Assembly (NCBI GenBank): GCA_030149585.1
Contig: JASFBJ010000079.1
Coordinates: 1-12,667 of the forward strand
Length of the DNA: 12,667 bases
Direction: 5' to 3'
Source of the DNA: Desulfobacterales bacterium
Lineage (GTDB): Bacteria > Desulfobacterota > Desulfobacteria > Desulfobacterales > JASFBJ01
The position numbers and the translations under genes were made by a program. The notes under the pieces were generated by a model. It was not told the origin of the DNA, did no database searches, and was given only the letters and a program-made list of their open reading frames with translations. Positions 1-8,600 of this stretch are shown here, in pieces (positions within the stretch are counted from its first letter, which is position 1; each line of letters starts with the position of its first letter).

Positions 1-10
1 AGTTTTTTTT

Positions 11-50
11 GCGATTCTTCCTGCGATTTCACCTGAATCTTCACCTGAAT
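11..50. repeat. Imperfect 12-base tandem repeat at the left edge, about 3.3 copies
   Basis: Reading the plus strand from 11, units at 11-22, 23-34 and 35-46 plus a partial unit at 47-50 follow one 12-base pattern (gcgattcttcct, gcgatttcacct, gaatcttcacct, gaat). A 12-base period keeps the reading frame. On the minus strand two frames stay open to the window edge, and in each the repeat would code for a four-residue repeat. A minus-strand GTG at 32-30 has an AGGTG about 9 bases upstream, so this could be the beginning of a gene that follows ndk, but only about ten codons are visible. The repeat itself is certain; its coding status is a guess. Confidence 0.5.
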
Positions 51-58
51 TTTTATTA

Positions 59-475
59 TTAGGCGACTATTTCAAAACTATTGAAAAAATAATTGATTTC
101 AAAATTGGCTGTTTCAACTGCGTCTGAGCCGTGGACAACATTTTTTTCAATATCTGTCGCAAAATCCTTGCGGATGGTACCCTCTTTGGCCTCTTTATAA
201 TTGGTCGCCCCCATCAACTCACGATAACGGACAATGGCGTTCTCACCGGTAAGCACCATGACCACTGCCGGGCCGGATGACATAAATTCGGTCAGACTTT
301 TAAAAAAGGGTCTTTCTTTATGCACTGAATAAAATCCCTCAGCCTGGGCCAAATTCATATGAATCATTTTCATGGCAATAATTTTAAGATCATTTTTTTC
401 CAGTCTGGCGATTATCTCACCTGTGAGTTGACGGGCAACTCCATCCGGCTTTATAATTGAAAGTGTTTTTCCCAT
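59..475 (-). CDS. ndk: Nucleoside diphosphate kinase
   Basis: Transfers the gamma phosphate of ATP to other (d)NDPs through a phosphohistidine, balancing cytosolic NTP and dNTP pools. The protein is 138 residues, close to the usual 140 or so for bacterial Ndk. It begins with the nucleotide-binding IIKPDGV stretch (residues 7-13) and carries GTIR at 99-102 and the active-site NVVHGSDA at 112-119, with His115 as the phosphorylated residue. The frame extends upstream to 514, but the start at 475 is chosen because AAAGGA lies six or so bases before that ATG and the family alignment begins there. It is the last visible gene of the dnaJ-queD-ndk unit, 64 bases after queD. No terminator is seen behind it. 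Confidence 0.96.
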   Translation of the reverse strand: MGKTLSIIKPDGVARQLTGEIIARLEKNDLKIIAMKMIHMNLAQAEGFYSVHKERPFFKSLTEFMSSGPAVVMVLTGENAIVRYRELMGATNYKEAKEGTIRKDFATDIEKNVVHGSDAVETANFEINYFFNSFEIVA

Positions 476-490
476 AATACATCCTTTTTT

Positions 491-514
491 ATGGCCAAGT
501 CTCCGGTCGGCCAT
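491..514 (-). other. Inverted repeat in the queD-ndk spacer
   Basis: ATGGCC at 491-496 and GGCCAT at 509-514 form a perfect six-base inverted repeat around a 12-base loop, just upstream of the ndk ribosome binding site. On the minus strand it is followed by A residues, not T residues, so it does not look like an intrinsic terminator in the operon direction. It could be a processing or stability hairpin in the mRNA between the two genes, or chance. Confidence 0.3.
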
Positions 515-539
515 TGCTGTTAATTGACCCTATATTCCC

Positions 540-920
540 TTATTCTTCAAGGGGTATATGGTAAGTGGCAGAGGCATTCTCCGATTCCCAGGTTGTAATC
601 CGTGATACCTTAATATCAGGGTTGTTAATTTTTTGTCCCAGTTCTTTTGCAATAAAAACAGCTATTTTTTCAGAAGAAGGATTATCGCCCTTAAAAAATT
701 CCAGCTCATTAAGAAATTTATGGTCAAGCTGTAAAATAATATCATTCAGGTGCTTTTTGACTTCGCCAAAATCAATTAATACACCAGCTGCATTTAATTT
801 TTCACCAGATAAACAAGCCTCAACCTTCCAGTTGTGACCATGCAGATTCTCACATTTTTGGGCCACCATCTTTAATTGATGGGCTGCTGCAAAATGTGTT
901 ATAATTTTTAATTCAAACAT
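540..920 (-). CDS. queD: 6-carboxy-5,6,7,8-tetrahydropterin synthase (QueD/PTPS family)
   Basis: Converts dihydroneopterin triphosphate to 6-carboxytetrahydropterin, an early step toward queuosine, the modified base of GUN-anticodon tRNAs. The 126-residue length is typical of the family. Zinc ligands appear as His14 in FAAAHQL and His27/His29 in CENLHGH. Cys23 sits four residues before the first His of HGH (C-x3-HGH), the spacing characteristic of QueD rather than classical pyruvoyl-tetrahydropterin synthase. Asp66-His67 in the LDHKFLN segment match the catalytic pair, and Glu112 in TWES matches the pterin-anchoring glutamate. AAGGA lies about six bases before the ATG. It lies 40 bases behind dnaJ and before ndk. 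No queC, queE or queF is visible nearby, so a 6-pyruvoyl-type role cannot be excluded by context, but the motif favours QueD. Confidence 0.9.
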   Translation of the reverse strand: MFELKIITHFAAAHQLKMVAQKCENLHGHNWKVEACLSGEKLNAAGVLIDFGEVKKHLNDIILQLDHKFLNELEFFKGDNPSSEKIAVFIAKELGQKINNPDIKVSRITTWESENASATYHIPLEE

Positions 921-960
921 CTATATTCCTTATAAAGGGATGAATTGGAGTAATTTTAAT

Positions 961-2055
961 TTAAGAATCAAAGCCTTTTATAAGATTTTTCAGTTTATTT
1001 GAAAATTTGTGGGATTCCAGTTTTGAAAAATCTTTTAAGAGCGATTTCTGCTTTTTGCTCAGATGGGTTGGAATTTTAACAATTACCTGAATAATTTGAT
1101 CCCCTCGGCTGCCATTTCTCAATGAGGGGATTCCACAATTTTTAAACTGAAAGGTATCATAAGGCTGAGTGCCTTTGGGAATATCAAGAACTTTTTCTCC
1201 GTCAAGTGTCGGCACTTTAATCTTGGCACCTAAAGCAGCCTGTACAAAAGAGATCGGCATCTGACAATTTACGTTAGTTTGATCTCGCTCAAAAAATTCA
1301 TGGGGACTTACATGGATAAAAACATATAAATCTCCGGATGGTCCGCCCAAAAGGCCTCCTTCGCCTTCGCCGCTCAAACGCAGACGAGAACCGGAATCCA
1401 CACCACCAGGAATTTTTACTGAAACTTTCTTTTTAACTCTTATGCGCCCCTGGCCTCGACATTCAGGGCATGGTGTTTTAATAGTCTGCCCAGTGCCCCG
1501 ACAATGGGGACAAGTTGTTCGCACAGAAAAAAAGCCCTGACTTTTAGTAATTTGGCCGGTGCCCTGGCAATAACTGCAGGTTTCAGGCTGAGTCCCCGGC
1601 TCACAACAGGTACCACTACAGACTGAACACTGTTCCATTTTTTCAATCTCGATTTCAGTTGCCGTGCCAAAAGCAGCCTCTATAAAACTCAGAGTCATAT
1701 CATAACGCATGTCATTACCGCGCTGCGCTCTGCTATGCGACTTTCGACTGCTGCCAAAGCCAAAAAAATTTTCAAAAATATCCCCAAAGCTCGAAAAGGC
1801 ATTCTCAAAACCGTCAAAACCGGAATTTTCAAGTCCCTGGTGACCATATTGATCATAAATTTGTCGTTTTTTTGCGTCACTTAAAACACCATAAGCCTCG
1901 GCTGCTTCCTTAAATTTTTCTTCAGCTTTTTTATCCCCGGGATTTCTATCTGGGTGATATTTCAAGGCAAACTTGCGATAAGAGGATTTAAGCTTTTCTG
2001 CGGTGACATCTTGTTTGACTCTTAGAATTTCGTAGTAATCGCGTTTTGAATCCAT
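961..2055 (-). CDS. dnaJ: Chaperone protein DnaJ (type I Hsp40) with an altered first zinc motif
   Basis: Co-chaperone that stimulates DnaK ATPase and delivers unfolded substrates in the cytosol. The protein is 364 residues, slightly short of the usual 370-380. Order of parts: J domain at about 6-71 with HPD at 34-36; a short Gly/Phe-rich linker at about 74-103; a zinc-finger domain at 143-203; then the C-terminal substrate-binding domains. Four CxxC zinc pairs are present at 143/146, 160/163, 182/185 and 196/199. The last three keep CxxCxGxG, but the first reads CSVCSGTC, with Cys150 where the second Gly is expected, followed by Cys151. GGAAAG precedes the ATG at a suitable distance. It is the first gene of the minus-strand unit with queD and ndk. 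No dnaK or grpE is in view, so it may be either the main DnaJ or a second copy. Confidence 0.93.
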   Translation of the reverse strand: MDSKRDYYEILRVKQDVTAEKLKSSYRKFALKYHPDRNPGDKKAEEKFKEAAEAYGVLSDAKKRQIYDQYGHQGLENSGFDGFENAFSSFGDIFENFFGFGSSRKSHSRAQRGNDMRYDMTLSFIEAAFGTATEIEIEKMEQCSVCSGTCCEPGTQPETCSYCQGTGQITKSQGFFSVRTTCPHCRGTGQTIKTPCPECRGQGRIRVKKKVSVKIPGGVDSGSRLRLSGEGEGGLLGGPSGDLYVFIHVSPHEFFERDQTNVNCQMPISFVQAALGAKIKVPTLDGEKVLDIPKGTQPYDTFQFKNCGIPSLRNGSRGDQIIQVIVKIPTHLSKKQKSLLKDFSKLESHKFSNKLKNLIKGFDS

Positions 2056-2084
2056 TTACTTTCCAAAATGATTTTGTTAATGTT

Positions 2085-2093
2085 ATATTAGCA
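2085..2093 (-). promoter_or_regulatory. Possible extended -10 promoter element for dnaJ-queD-ndk
   Basis: The minus strand reads TGCTAATAT here: the TGn extension followed by TAATAT, a four-of-six match to TATAAT. Transcription would begin near 2079, giving a leader of about 24 bases before the dnaJ ATG that includes its ribosome binding site. No convincing -35 box is seen at the right distance. The background is very AT-rich, so chance matches are common. No heat-shock CIRCE element is visible. Confidence 0.3.
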
Positions 2094-2112
2094 GGAATTG
2101 AAAAATATAATA

Positions 2113-2121
2113 TGCTAAAAT
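2113..2121 (+). promoter_or_regulatory. Possible extended -10 promoter element for menG/ubiE
   Basis: The plus strand reads TGCTAAAAT: TGn followed by TAAAAT, five of six to TATAAT. A start near 2128 would leave a leader of about 32 bases to the ATG at 2161, but only about 8 bases to the ATG at 2137, which supports the later start codon. A second TATAAT at 2106-2111 is an alternative. No good -35 box accompanies either. The region is AT-rich, so this is tentative. Confidence 0.35.
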
Positions 2122-2160
2122 TAATCCTATAAAATAATGCAAAATCAATGGATGTCAACT

Positions 2161-2865
2161 ATGAATAATGAGCTGCCTTTTATTAAAGACATGTTTAATT
2201 CAATAGCCCCCCGTTATGATTTGCTTAATCGCCTGCTAAGTTTAAGGCAAGATGTTTACTGGCGCAAAATGCTGGTTAAGGCAATTAATATAATTGGGAA
2301 AAAAAGAGTTTTAGATGTGGCCTGCGGTACCGGGGATGTTATGCTGGAGATGATCAAACAAAGCGACAAAGAAACATTAATTGCGGGCCTTGATTTTTCT
2401 TCAAGAATGCTTGACCTGGCAAAAAAAAAATTAGCTGTTCACCAAAAAAGAAAATTACAACTTGTGGCCGCTGATGCCTTTAACCTTCCTTTTAAGCAAA
2501 ATAGTTTCGAAGCTATTACCATTGCCTTTGGAATACGCAATATTAAAAATCGATTAAAGGTTTTAAAAGTTTTTCATGACGGTTTAACAGTGAATGGTGT
2601 ATTGGCCATTCTTGAATTAACAACCCCAAGATCCAAATTTTTTTTAAATATATATCTGCTCTATTTTCAGAAAATTCTTCCGCTGATCGGCAAGCTCTTT
2701 GCCGGACATCAACGTGCATATCAATATCTGCCGGAATCTGTTATTAATTTTCCTGATTCAACTGAATTTCGCGAAATACTTATTTCAGCTGGATTCAAAA
2801 AAATAAAAATGAAAAGGCTGACCTTTGGAATTGCGACGCTGTATACAGGATTTAAACATGAATAA
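2161..2865 (+). CDS. ubiE: Demethylmenaquinone/ubiquinone methyltransferase (MenG/UbiE family)
   Basis: SAM-dependent C-methyltransferase that adds the ring methyl group in the last step of menaquinone synthesis, and in some bacteria a late step of ubiquinone synthesis. With the start used here it is 234 residues, the normal size. It shows the SAM-binding VLDVACGTGD at 50-59, an acidic LDFSSRML at 77-84, DAFNLPF at 105-111 and the family hallmark FGIRN at 123-127, plus YLPESV and FPDS toward the C terminus. The frame also has in-frame ATGs at 2137 and 2152; 2161 is preferred because GGA sits about 8 bases upstream, whereas 2137 has no ribosome binding site. The gene stands alone, divergent from dnaJ and convergent with the Omp85 gene 27 bases away. 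A menaquinone role is inferred from the likely anaerobic host. A run of ten A lies at 2421-2430. Confidence 0.93.
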   Translation: MNNELPFIKDMFNSIAPRYDLLNRLLSLRQDVYWRKMLVKAINIIGKKRVLDVACGTGDVMLEMIKQSDKETLIAGLDFSSRMLDLAKKKLAVHQKRKLQLVAADAFNLPFKQNSFEAITIAFGIRNIKNRLKVLKVFHDGLTVNGVLAILELTTPRSKFFLNIYLLYFQKILPLIGKLFAGHQRAYQYLPESVINFPDSTEFREILISAGFKKIKMKRLTFGIATLYTGFKHE

Positions 2866-2878
2866 TTAAAAAATTATT
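2861..2878. terminator. AT-only hairpin between converging genes, possible weak terminator
   Basis: AATAATT at 2861-2867 and AATTATT at 2872-2878 form a perfect seven-base inverted repeat around AAAA, overlapping the stop codon of the methyltransferase gene. It contains no G or C pairs and is not followed by a clear T-run on the plus strand, so it would be a poor intrinsic terminator. Its place between two convergent genes is the main reason to list it. Confidence 0.25.
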
Positions 2879-2892
2879 TCGTGCCAATGGCC

Positions 2893-5691
2893 CTAAAAAG
2901 TATAGCCGATTGAAAAATGAATCCGGCTTGCATCTTCACCTGTTTCAGGGTCTAATTTATGTCCATAAAGAAGACCAATGGGGCCGATGGGCGTTATATA
3001 CATTAGACCACAGCCCACAGAAGACCGAAACCCCTCAAAGTGGTTGCTGTTTTTTATATTCTTTAATTTCCCTGTATCAAAAAAAGTTGTTAATTCAAAA
3101 TGAGATCCAATATCAATTCTGGCTTCTATACTGGTAATAATGGCTGTTTTACCACCTAAAGGGTTGCCCTGATCGTCATAATAGAGCATGTTTTCATCAA
3201 AGCCGCGGACATCATTTGTGCCGCCCAGAAAAAAAATTTGATCATCAGGAATATTGCTGTCTGCCTGAAAGGGATCAATATGACCGATCCTGCCCTTCCA
3301 GGCAAAAACAACTCTTTCATGAACGGCTTTGTAGAAACGCAGATCAAACCGGTATTTTAAAAAATCATCCATGGAATTTTGTATTCCTTTGGATATGTCC
3401 TGGGTAAAATTTGCCAGGATTCCTTGACGCGGACGGATAAATGAATCCCGTGAATCATAACGAATTGAAGGGGTTATAACTAAAATACTGCGGGGATCAA
3501 ATATATCTCCTTCTTCTTTGTTTTCACCGGTTGCATACTGGTTACGGTTTTCAAAACGAAAATTTAAACCTGTGTGAAAATGCTTGTACATCCGGCGTGA
3601 AAATCCTATAGCTGTTCCAAAAATGCGAATGCCGAAATCCTGATTAAACTCCTCTTTTTGATCAATAAAAATACCCAAATTCGATCTGACCCTGGAGCCC
3701 AGAAACCGGGGTTCTGTAATTCCGGTTTCAAGCCTGTAACCTGTCTGGCTTATTTCGCCTGAAACCCAGCCATCCTTATTCAGTCCCAGCAGATTATGAT
3801 CTCCACTTCTGGCGCCGGCGTACCAGCCCCTGCTAGTTTCATAGCCACTACCAAGCTCGAAAAAAAAAGGTTTCCGCTCTTCAACCGCCAGACATAAATT
3901 AACTTCGTCAGTATCTTCTTTTAACCCAATAGTCTGAAATTGAACTGAATTAAAAATATCCATATTACGAATATGGCGCAAGCCCTCACGGGTTTTTTTT
4001 AATGAAAAGGGCTCGCCTGGAGTAATTTCGAACTCCCTGCGTATGACCTTATCACGGGTTCTTAAGCTGCCGCTGATAAAAAGCTCCCCAAAATTAACCA
4101 GGCCTCCCTCTATGACCTGATATTGCACCTTTGCTAAAGACAGATCCCTGGAAAATATTACCTGGCTTTTTATTTTAACATGGGGATAACCTTTTTCAGA
4201 GATCAAAGTACTCAGGGCATTTTCATCGCTTTTAAGCTTATACTCACTAAAAGGTGCCCCCTGTTTTAAATTTAAAACAGTCAATGCCTCTTTAAAGGAA
4301 AAAGCGTTTAACCCTGTTATTTTAAGTGAGGAGACCAGGGTTTTAACTCCTTCGTTAATCTCAATATGGATGAAAACCTTTTTTTTATCTTTGCTGAATT
4401 TAACCTCTTTTTGAATATGCGATTTTGTAAAGCCATGTTTTAGATAAAGTGACTGGATAAAAAAGAGGTCCTCATCCAGGATTTCAGGCACAAAACTTCC
4501 TTTATAAAAGGTAGTGGGCGGTCTGGTTAATATCTGGGCGGTTATTATTTTCTGATCAAGATGCCTGTTGCCGTTAATCTTTATTGATTCCACAATTGAA
4601 CAGGGTCCCTCATTGATCAGAAAACAGATCCGGCGCACTCCAGGCTCGGCTTGATCTCTTTTTTCGTCAATCTTCACCTGTGTTGATAAATACCCCGCCT
4701 GCCGGTAACGGGCTTTAATCTTTTTAATATATTTTTTAAGGGCCCTTCCATTGCGGTTACCTGATTTAAAAATGGTCAGATCTTTTTTTAAGGTCATTGC
4801 CCAAAATTTATGATTCCCCTTAAAACTGATATCATAGCGGTCGCCCTCGTCTATTAAAAGGCTGACGGATAGAAGATTTTTTTCAGATTGACTGGTTTTA
4901 ATTTCATGGCTGATACTTATATCTGGATAATGGTTTTTTCGATAAAAGGTGATAAGACCTTTAATATCCCGCTTTAAACGCGATTCACTGAACCTGCCAT
5001 ATATTCCGCCAAAAAATGATGGCCGGATACTCATTTTACGTTTTAAGGTTGCAGTGGGAAAAGCCCTGTTACCCTTAATCTCCAGTTTTTCAAGACCAAG
5101 ATGGCTGCCCTTGTTGATTTTAATAGAAATATTATAATTTCCATCTTCAGTATCCTGTTTTGCCTTAACGGAAATCCTGGGCGCAAAATAGCCTTCCTGC
5201 AAATAACGTTCGGTTATCAGACCCACTTGTTGCATGAGAATTTCTTTTGAATATCCATCTCCAGCATAAATAGTCATTGCATCAAGAACTTCCTGCTTGA
5301 AAAGAGGATAGTTACCATGAATCCATATATCTTTAATTCTGCGAAAGGGTGTCAGGGTAAAACACAGGATAAGACCCTGTGGGCCTTTTTGACTTTCAGC
5401 CTTGATAGTATGAAACTGGTTTGAAGCTTTTAAGGCTTCCATAGAGGCTTGTAATTTTTTTGCTGTAAAAACCTGGCCTTTATCTAAAAAGATCAGTTGT
5501 TTTACCATTTTTTCATAATAGGCCTCCCTGCCGCGGCCATCTTTTATTATCACTTTGATTTGTGCAAGAATTGCAGGGGAACTATCATTTACCATAGCAA
5601 TTGATGCTGTAAAAGCAGAATTTTTTGCTCCGGAAAAAACAAGAATAAAAAAACAATAAAAGCCAATATACAGGTATGTTTTAAAGCTCAT
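2893..5691 (-). CDS. Omp85-family outer-membrane protein (BamA/TamA-like) with seven POTRA-like modules
   Basis: Outer-membrane barrel insertase/translocation protein. At 932 residues it is longer than typical BamA (about 800) or TamA (about 580). Residues 1-32 look like a signal peptide. I count seven POTRA-like repeats at about 42-116, 117-195, 198-284, 285-363, 364-449, 450-530 and 531-606; most open with a strand ending in G or GN and close with an acidic EG/DEG turn. The barrel covers about 607-932. It includes the VRGF motif near 829 (Omp85 loop 6 signature) and ends in SIGYTF, a C-terminal aromatic beta-signal. Its ATG shares one base with the TamB stop (TAATG); AAGGA lies about 13 bases upstream, so translational coupling is likely. 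The TamB neighbour suggests a TamA-like job, while the long POTRA arm resembles BamA; the symbol is left blank. A run of nine A lies around 3860-3868. Confidence 0.88.
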   Translation of the reverse strand: MSFKTYLYIGFYCFFILVFSGAKNSAFTASIAMVNDSSPAILAQIKVIIKDGRGREAYYEKMVKQLIFLDKGQVFTAKKLQASMEALKASNQFHTIKAESQKGPQGLILCFTLTPFRRIKDIWIHGNYPLFKQEVLDAMTIYAGDGYSKEILMQQVGLITERYLQEGYFAPRISVKAKQDTEDGNYNISIKINKGSHLGLEKLEIKGNRAFPTATLKRKMSIRPSFFGGIYGRFSESRLKRDIKGLITFYRKNHYPDISISHEIKTSQSEKNLLSVSLLIDEGDRYDISFKGNHKFWAMTLKKDLTIFKSGNRNGRALKKYIKKIKARYRQAGYLSTQVKIDEKRDQAEPGVRRICFLINEGPCSIVESIKINGNRHLDQKIITAQILTRPPTTFYKGSFVPEILDEDLFFIQSLYLKHGFTKSHIQKEVKFSKDKKKVFIHIEINEGVKTLVSSLKITGLNAFSFKEALTVLNLKQGAPFSEYKLKSDENALSTLISEKGYPHVKIKSQVIFSRDLSLAKVQYQVIEGGLVNFGELFISGSLRTRDKVIRREFEITPGEPFSLKKTREGLRHIRNMDIFNSVQFQTIGLKEDTDEVNLCLAVEERKPFFFELGSGYETSRGWYAGARSGDHNLLGLNKDGWVSGEISQTGYRLETGITEPRFLGSRVRSNLGIFIDQKEEFNQDFGIRIFGTAIGFSRRMYKHFHTGLNFRFENRNQYATGENKEEGDIFDPRSILVITPSIRYDSRDSFIRPRQGILANFTQDISKGIQNSMDDFLKYRFDLRFYKAVHERVVFAWKGRIGHIDPFQADSNIPDDQIFFLGGTNDVRGFDENMLYYDDQGNPLGGKTAIITSIEARIDIGSHFELTTFFDTGKLKNIKNSNHFEGFRSSVGCGLMYITPIGPIGLLYGHKLDPETGEDASRIHFSIGYTF
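2895..2928 (-). terminator. Possible intrinsic terminator overlapping the 3' end of the Omp85 gene
   Basis: On the minus strand AGCCGGATT (2928-2920) pairs with AATCGGCT (2911-2904), with one bulged C and an 8-base loop, followed four bases later by five T at 2899-2895. The hairpin lies inside the last codons and the T-run overlaps the TAG stop. This geometry fits a compact intrinsic terminator for the tamB-Omp85 transcript. The T-run is short, so efficiency is uncertain. Confidence 0.4.
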
Positions 5692-8600
5692 TATCTGAAT
5701 TCGATCCTTAAAACCAGGCCTCCGCCGTATATTCCCCGGTTATCCTGAAACCCATTGAAAAGGATTTGATCAGAAAATTTATACTCTGAAATCGCCCGCT
5801 GGTTCAGCTCGCCGTTTTTTGATTCCACAGCATATTTAACAGTCAGCCGTCTGGATAATTTTTTTCCCATGGTAATTTTAACCCGGTCTGGATCAGACTC
5901 CTGTTCATCAATATCATCATTATTTCCCACTTCAGTGGTTTCCACTTCCAGAATATCAATGCCCGCGGCTTTTTTTATATCCTTACCCATGGTGCCGGCT
6001 ATTAATTCAGCCAGCAACTGCCGTGTTGATTGAGTTCCGCCGCTTTTACCAGCTATCAGCTCCTGAGAGGTTTTACCAAAGAGCAGTAAAGATAAAATAT
6101 CTCCATCCTCTTCAGGTGGATCAGAGCTCAAAGTTAACAGCAAATTTTCAGGTGTGCCGGAAACCTTTAGAGATATTATCCAGGTTCGCACCTTTACATC
6201 ACTTAAAATATCCAGGTCCGGAGCTAATCGATAAGGATCAACAAAATCAACTACTCCTTTGCGCACAATAAAATCTTTTTTCTGATATGTTATTTTACCT
6301 GAATTAACCCTGGCGCGCCCGCTGATTAAGGGCTGCGAAGCAGTGCCCGCCACATGAAGATCCGGGCTAAGGTTTAGAAATGCAAGATTATTATCAACCT
6401 TAAAGGGTCTGTGAGATTTTAAGATTATATCAAGTTTCAGGTTATTTAATATGGATTGATCATGATTTTGGTAAGATTGTTTGAATTTTCGTTTTTTTTG
6501 GCCAACACCTTTCAAAAAATTAAATTTTACATCTTTATAATAGGTTCCATCCAAAAGAACTATCTTACCTTTAATTTCCGGATTTTCTTTTGTTCCCTTA
6601 ATAGAAAGGGATGTATTAAAAACCAGGTCAAGCAGGTCAGGGACCTCTACTGGTATTTTATGTGCGGTCAGCAAAAAATCAGCCTTTTGAGGTTGCCATT
6701 TTGCCATTTCAAGAAAACCTGTAAGCTCAAAGCTGCCCTCATCCATCTGTCCGGAAAGAGCCTTTTTTATCTCAAGCTGCCTGGGTGTCAGCAAAATAGT
6801 GCCGTTTATACCCTCTAAGCGCTGCTCTAAACCAGGTATAAGCATCCCAATTTTTTCAAGATCAATGACCCCCTGGATTTTAGGGTGGGAAAGCCGGCCC
6901 TGAAGTGTAGCTGAAATATAAAGATTACCTTCAAGCTTCTCTATTTGAATATTTTTTGGTTTTATATCTTCTAGTTCCTTAATGAAAAGATAAGCTGTTT
7001 TTAATGGAATCCAGCCCTTTAAAGAGATGTCCAGGGGCCCGTTGGACTTAGCTTTTCCGCTCAGTGTTAACCAGCCATCCTGAAGCAGTGAAAATTTGCC
7101 CTGCAGGATTGAAAATGTTTTATTTTGAAAATTTGCCTTAAAGTCATTTGACTCCAGCAGGAGCCTGTTATTAAATAACAGGCTGATATCAGACAGATCA
7201 GTTTTGGCCTTGATATCGCCTGTGTGGCCGGCATTACCGGTGGCTTTTATTTTACCGGTTAGCCTGCCGCTTAACTCTTTTCGGCCGGCTGCCGCCAGAT
7301 AAGTGCTGATATCAGTATTCTGAAAAAATAAATCAGCTTTAAAATCTTTTGTTTTAAAGTTATAGAGGCCATTTAGATCAAAATTTAAACGCCCTGTAAT
7401 CTTTGCCTGATGATCATTTAAGGCAAAAGAGAGATTAAAATCATCAAAGGCTTTTCCATTAAAAAACAACTGCTTTAAGCTGGCCGTGCCGTTAATTCTG
7501 GGGTTATCAATTGAACCATGTCCATTTGCCCTTAAAAAAACTTGCCCTTTTTCAATACCAAGTTTTTTTTCAGGATCAACTGTTTTTAAATAAATCCCAT
7601 CAGATACAAGGTTAAAGGCAAACTGCCTGTCAGATGTGATCCAGCCGGACCCCAAAATTTTTTCCTGGGCTGAAAGATCAGCCTGCACTTGTTCAATTAT
7701 AATTTTTTTATCAATCAGAATTGCTGCTATCTGCAATTTTTCCAGATATTGATCTTTATAGGCCAGATTATAACCCTCTATTAATAAATTTGCATTTGGC
7801 TGCTGCAAAGAGCCTGAAAGTTTTGCTGCAATCTTGCATCCTCCAACAACCCCCTGGATCTTAAAGAGGCTAAGGATTTGATTTAGATCAGGGGACTTAA
7901 TATTTATATCACTTAAAAAGGTTTTTGCCTTAAAATTACAGGTTCCTTTGGCTGTTAGAAAAGTTTCCTTAACCCTGGCCATTAGCTCTGTTAAATCAAT
8001 AATGCCTTTATTCATCTGCAAATTCGCATCCAGTTTAAAATTCAGCGGGTGATTTTTTTCTTTTATCACCACCTCATCAGCAGTTAATTTTAGCCTGCCT
8101 GCAATTTTTAACTTTTCAGGATTAAGGCCGGTTCCTTTTAAGGATAGAGCCCCACTGACTGCTCCTGCAAAATCGTCAGAGCTCAGCACTTTGCCTGTTT
8201 GCAGGTTTTTTGCTTTAAGATCAAAGTTATATGCAATTTTGTTTAGATCAAAAGATAATTTTTTATCCTGTACACTAAGAGCGGCTTTTAAATCTGACTG
8301 ACCAGCTAAATCAATTTTCCCGCCGGCTATAGCTGCATTAAACCGGTTTAATATTAGCAGTCTGTTATTCAGAGTCAGATTAGCAACAGCTTTTCCCACA
8401 GGAAAATCCCAAAGTTTTCCACCCGAATAATTAATCTCAATGGTCGCTGCTGGATTTTCAAGCGAGCCTTTTAATTTTCCATACATAATAGTCTTACCGC
8501 TTATATTCGCCGGCAACTGCAATTTTTTTTGAATTTCAGTTAGATCACCTGAAATATCCGCAATCAGATCAAATTCCGGCATAGAAAAGACCCTGGCAAT

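Noticed and set aside
476..514. N-terminal extension of ndk by 13 residues
   Set aside because: The extension spans the inter-gene hairpin and has no family counterpart; the ATG at 475 has a good ribosome binding site and gives the standard Ndk length.
565..837. Plus-strand open frame of 90 codons opposite queD
   Set aside because: QueD on the other strand has complete zinc and catalytic motifs; the plus-strand product shows nothing recognisable.
2137..2160. Longer methyltransferase start at 2137 or 2152
   Set aside because: Neither ATG has a ribosome binding site, and the likely transcription start near 2128 would leave almost no leader for 2137. It cannot be fully excluded.
2893..5691. 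Omp85 protein as a two-partner secretion transporter (FhaC/TpsB type)
   Set aside because: TpsB proteins have two POTRA domains and sit next to a large secreted TpsA; here there are many POTRA-like units and a TamB neighbour.
6456..6818. Plus-strand open frame of 120 codons inside the TamB gene
   Set aside because: Antisense to a clearly coding gene, no recognisable motif and no good ribosome binding site; it is explained by the codon composition of the opposite strand.
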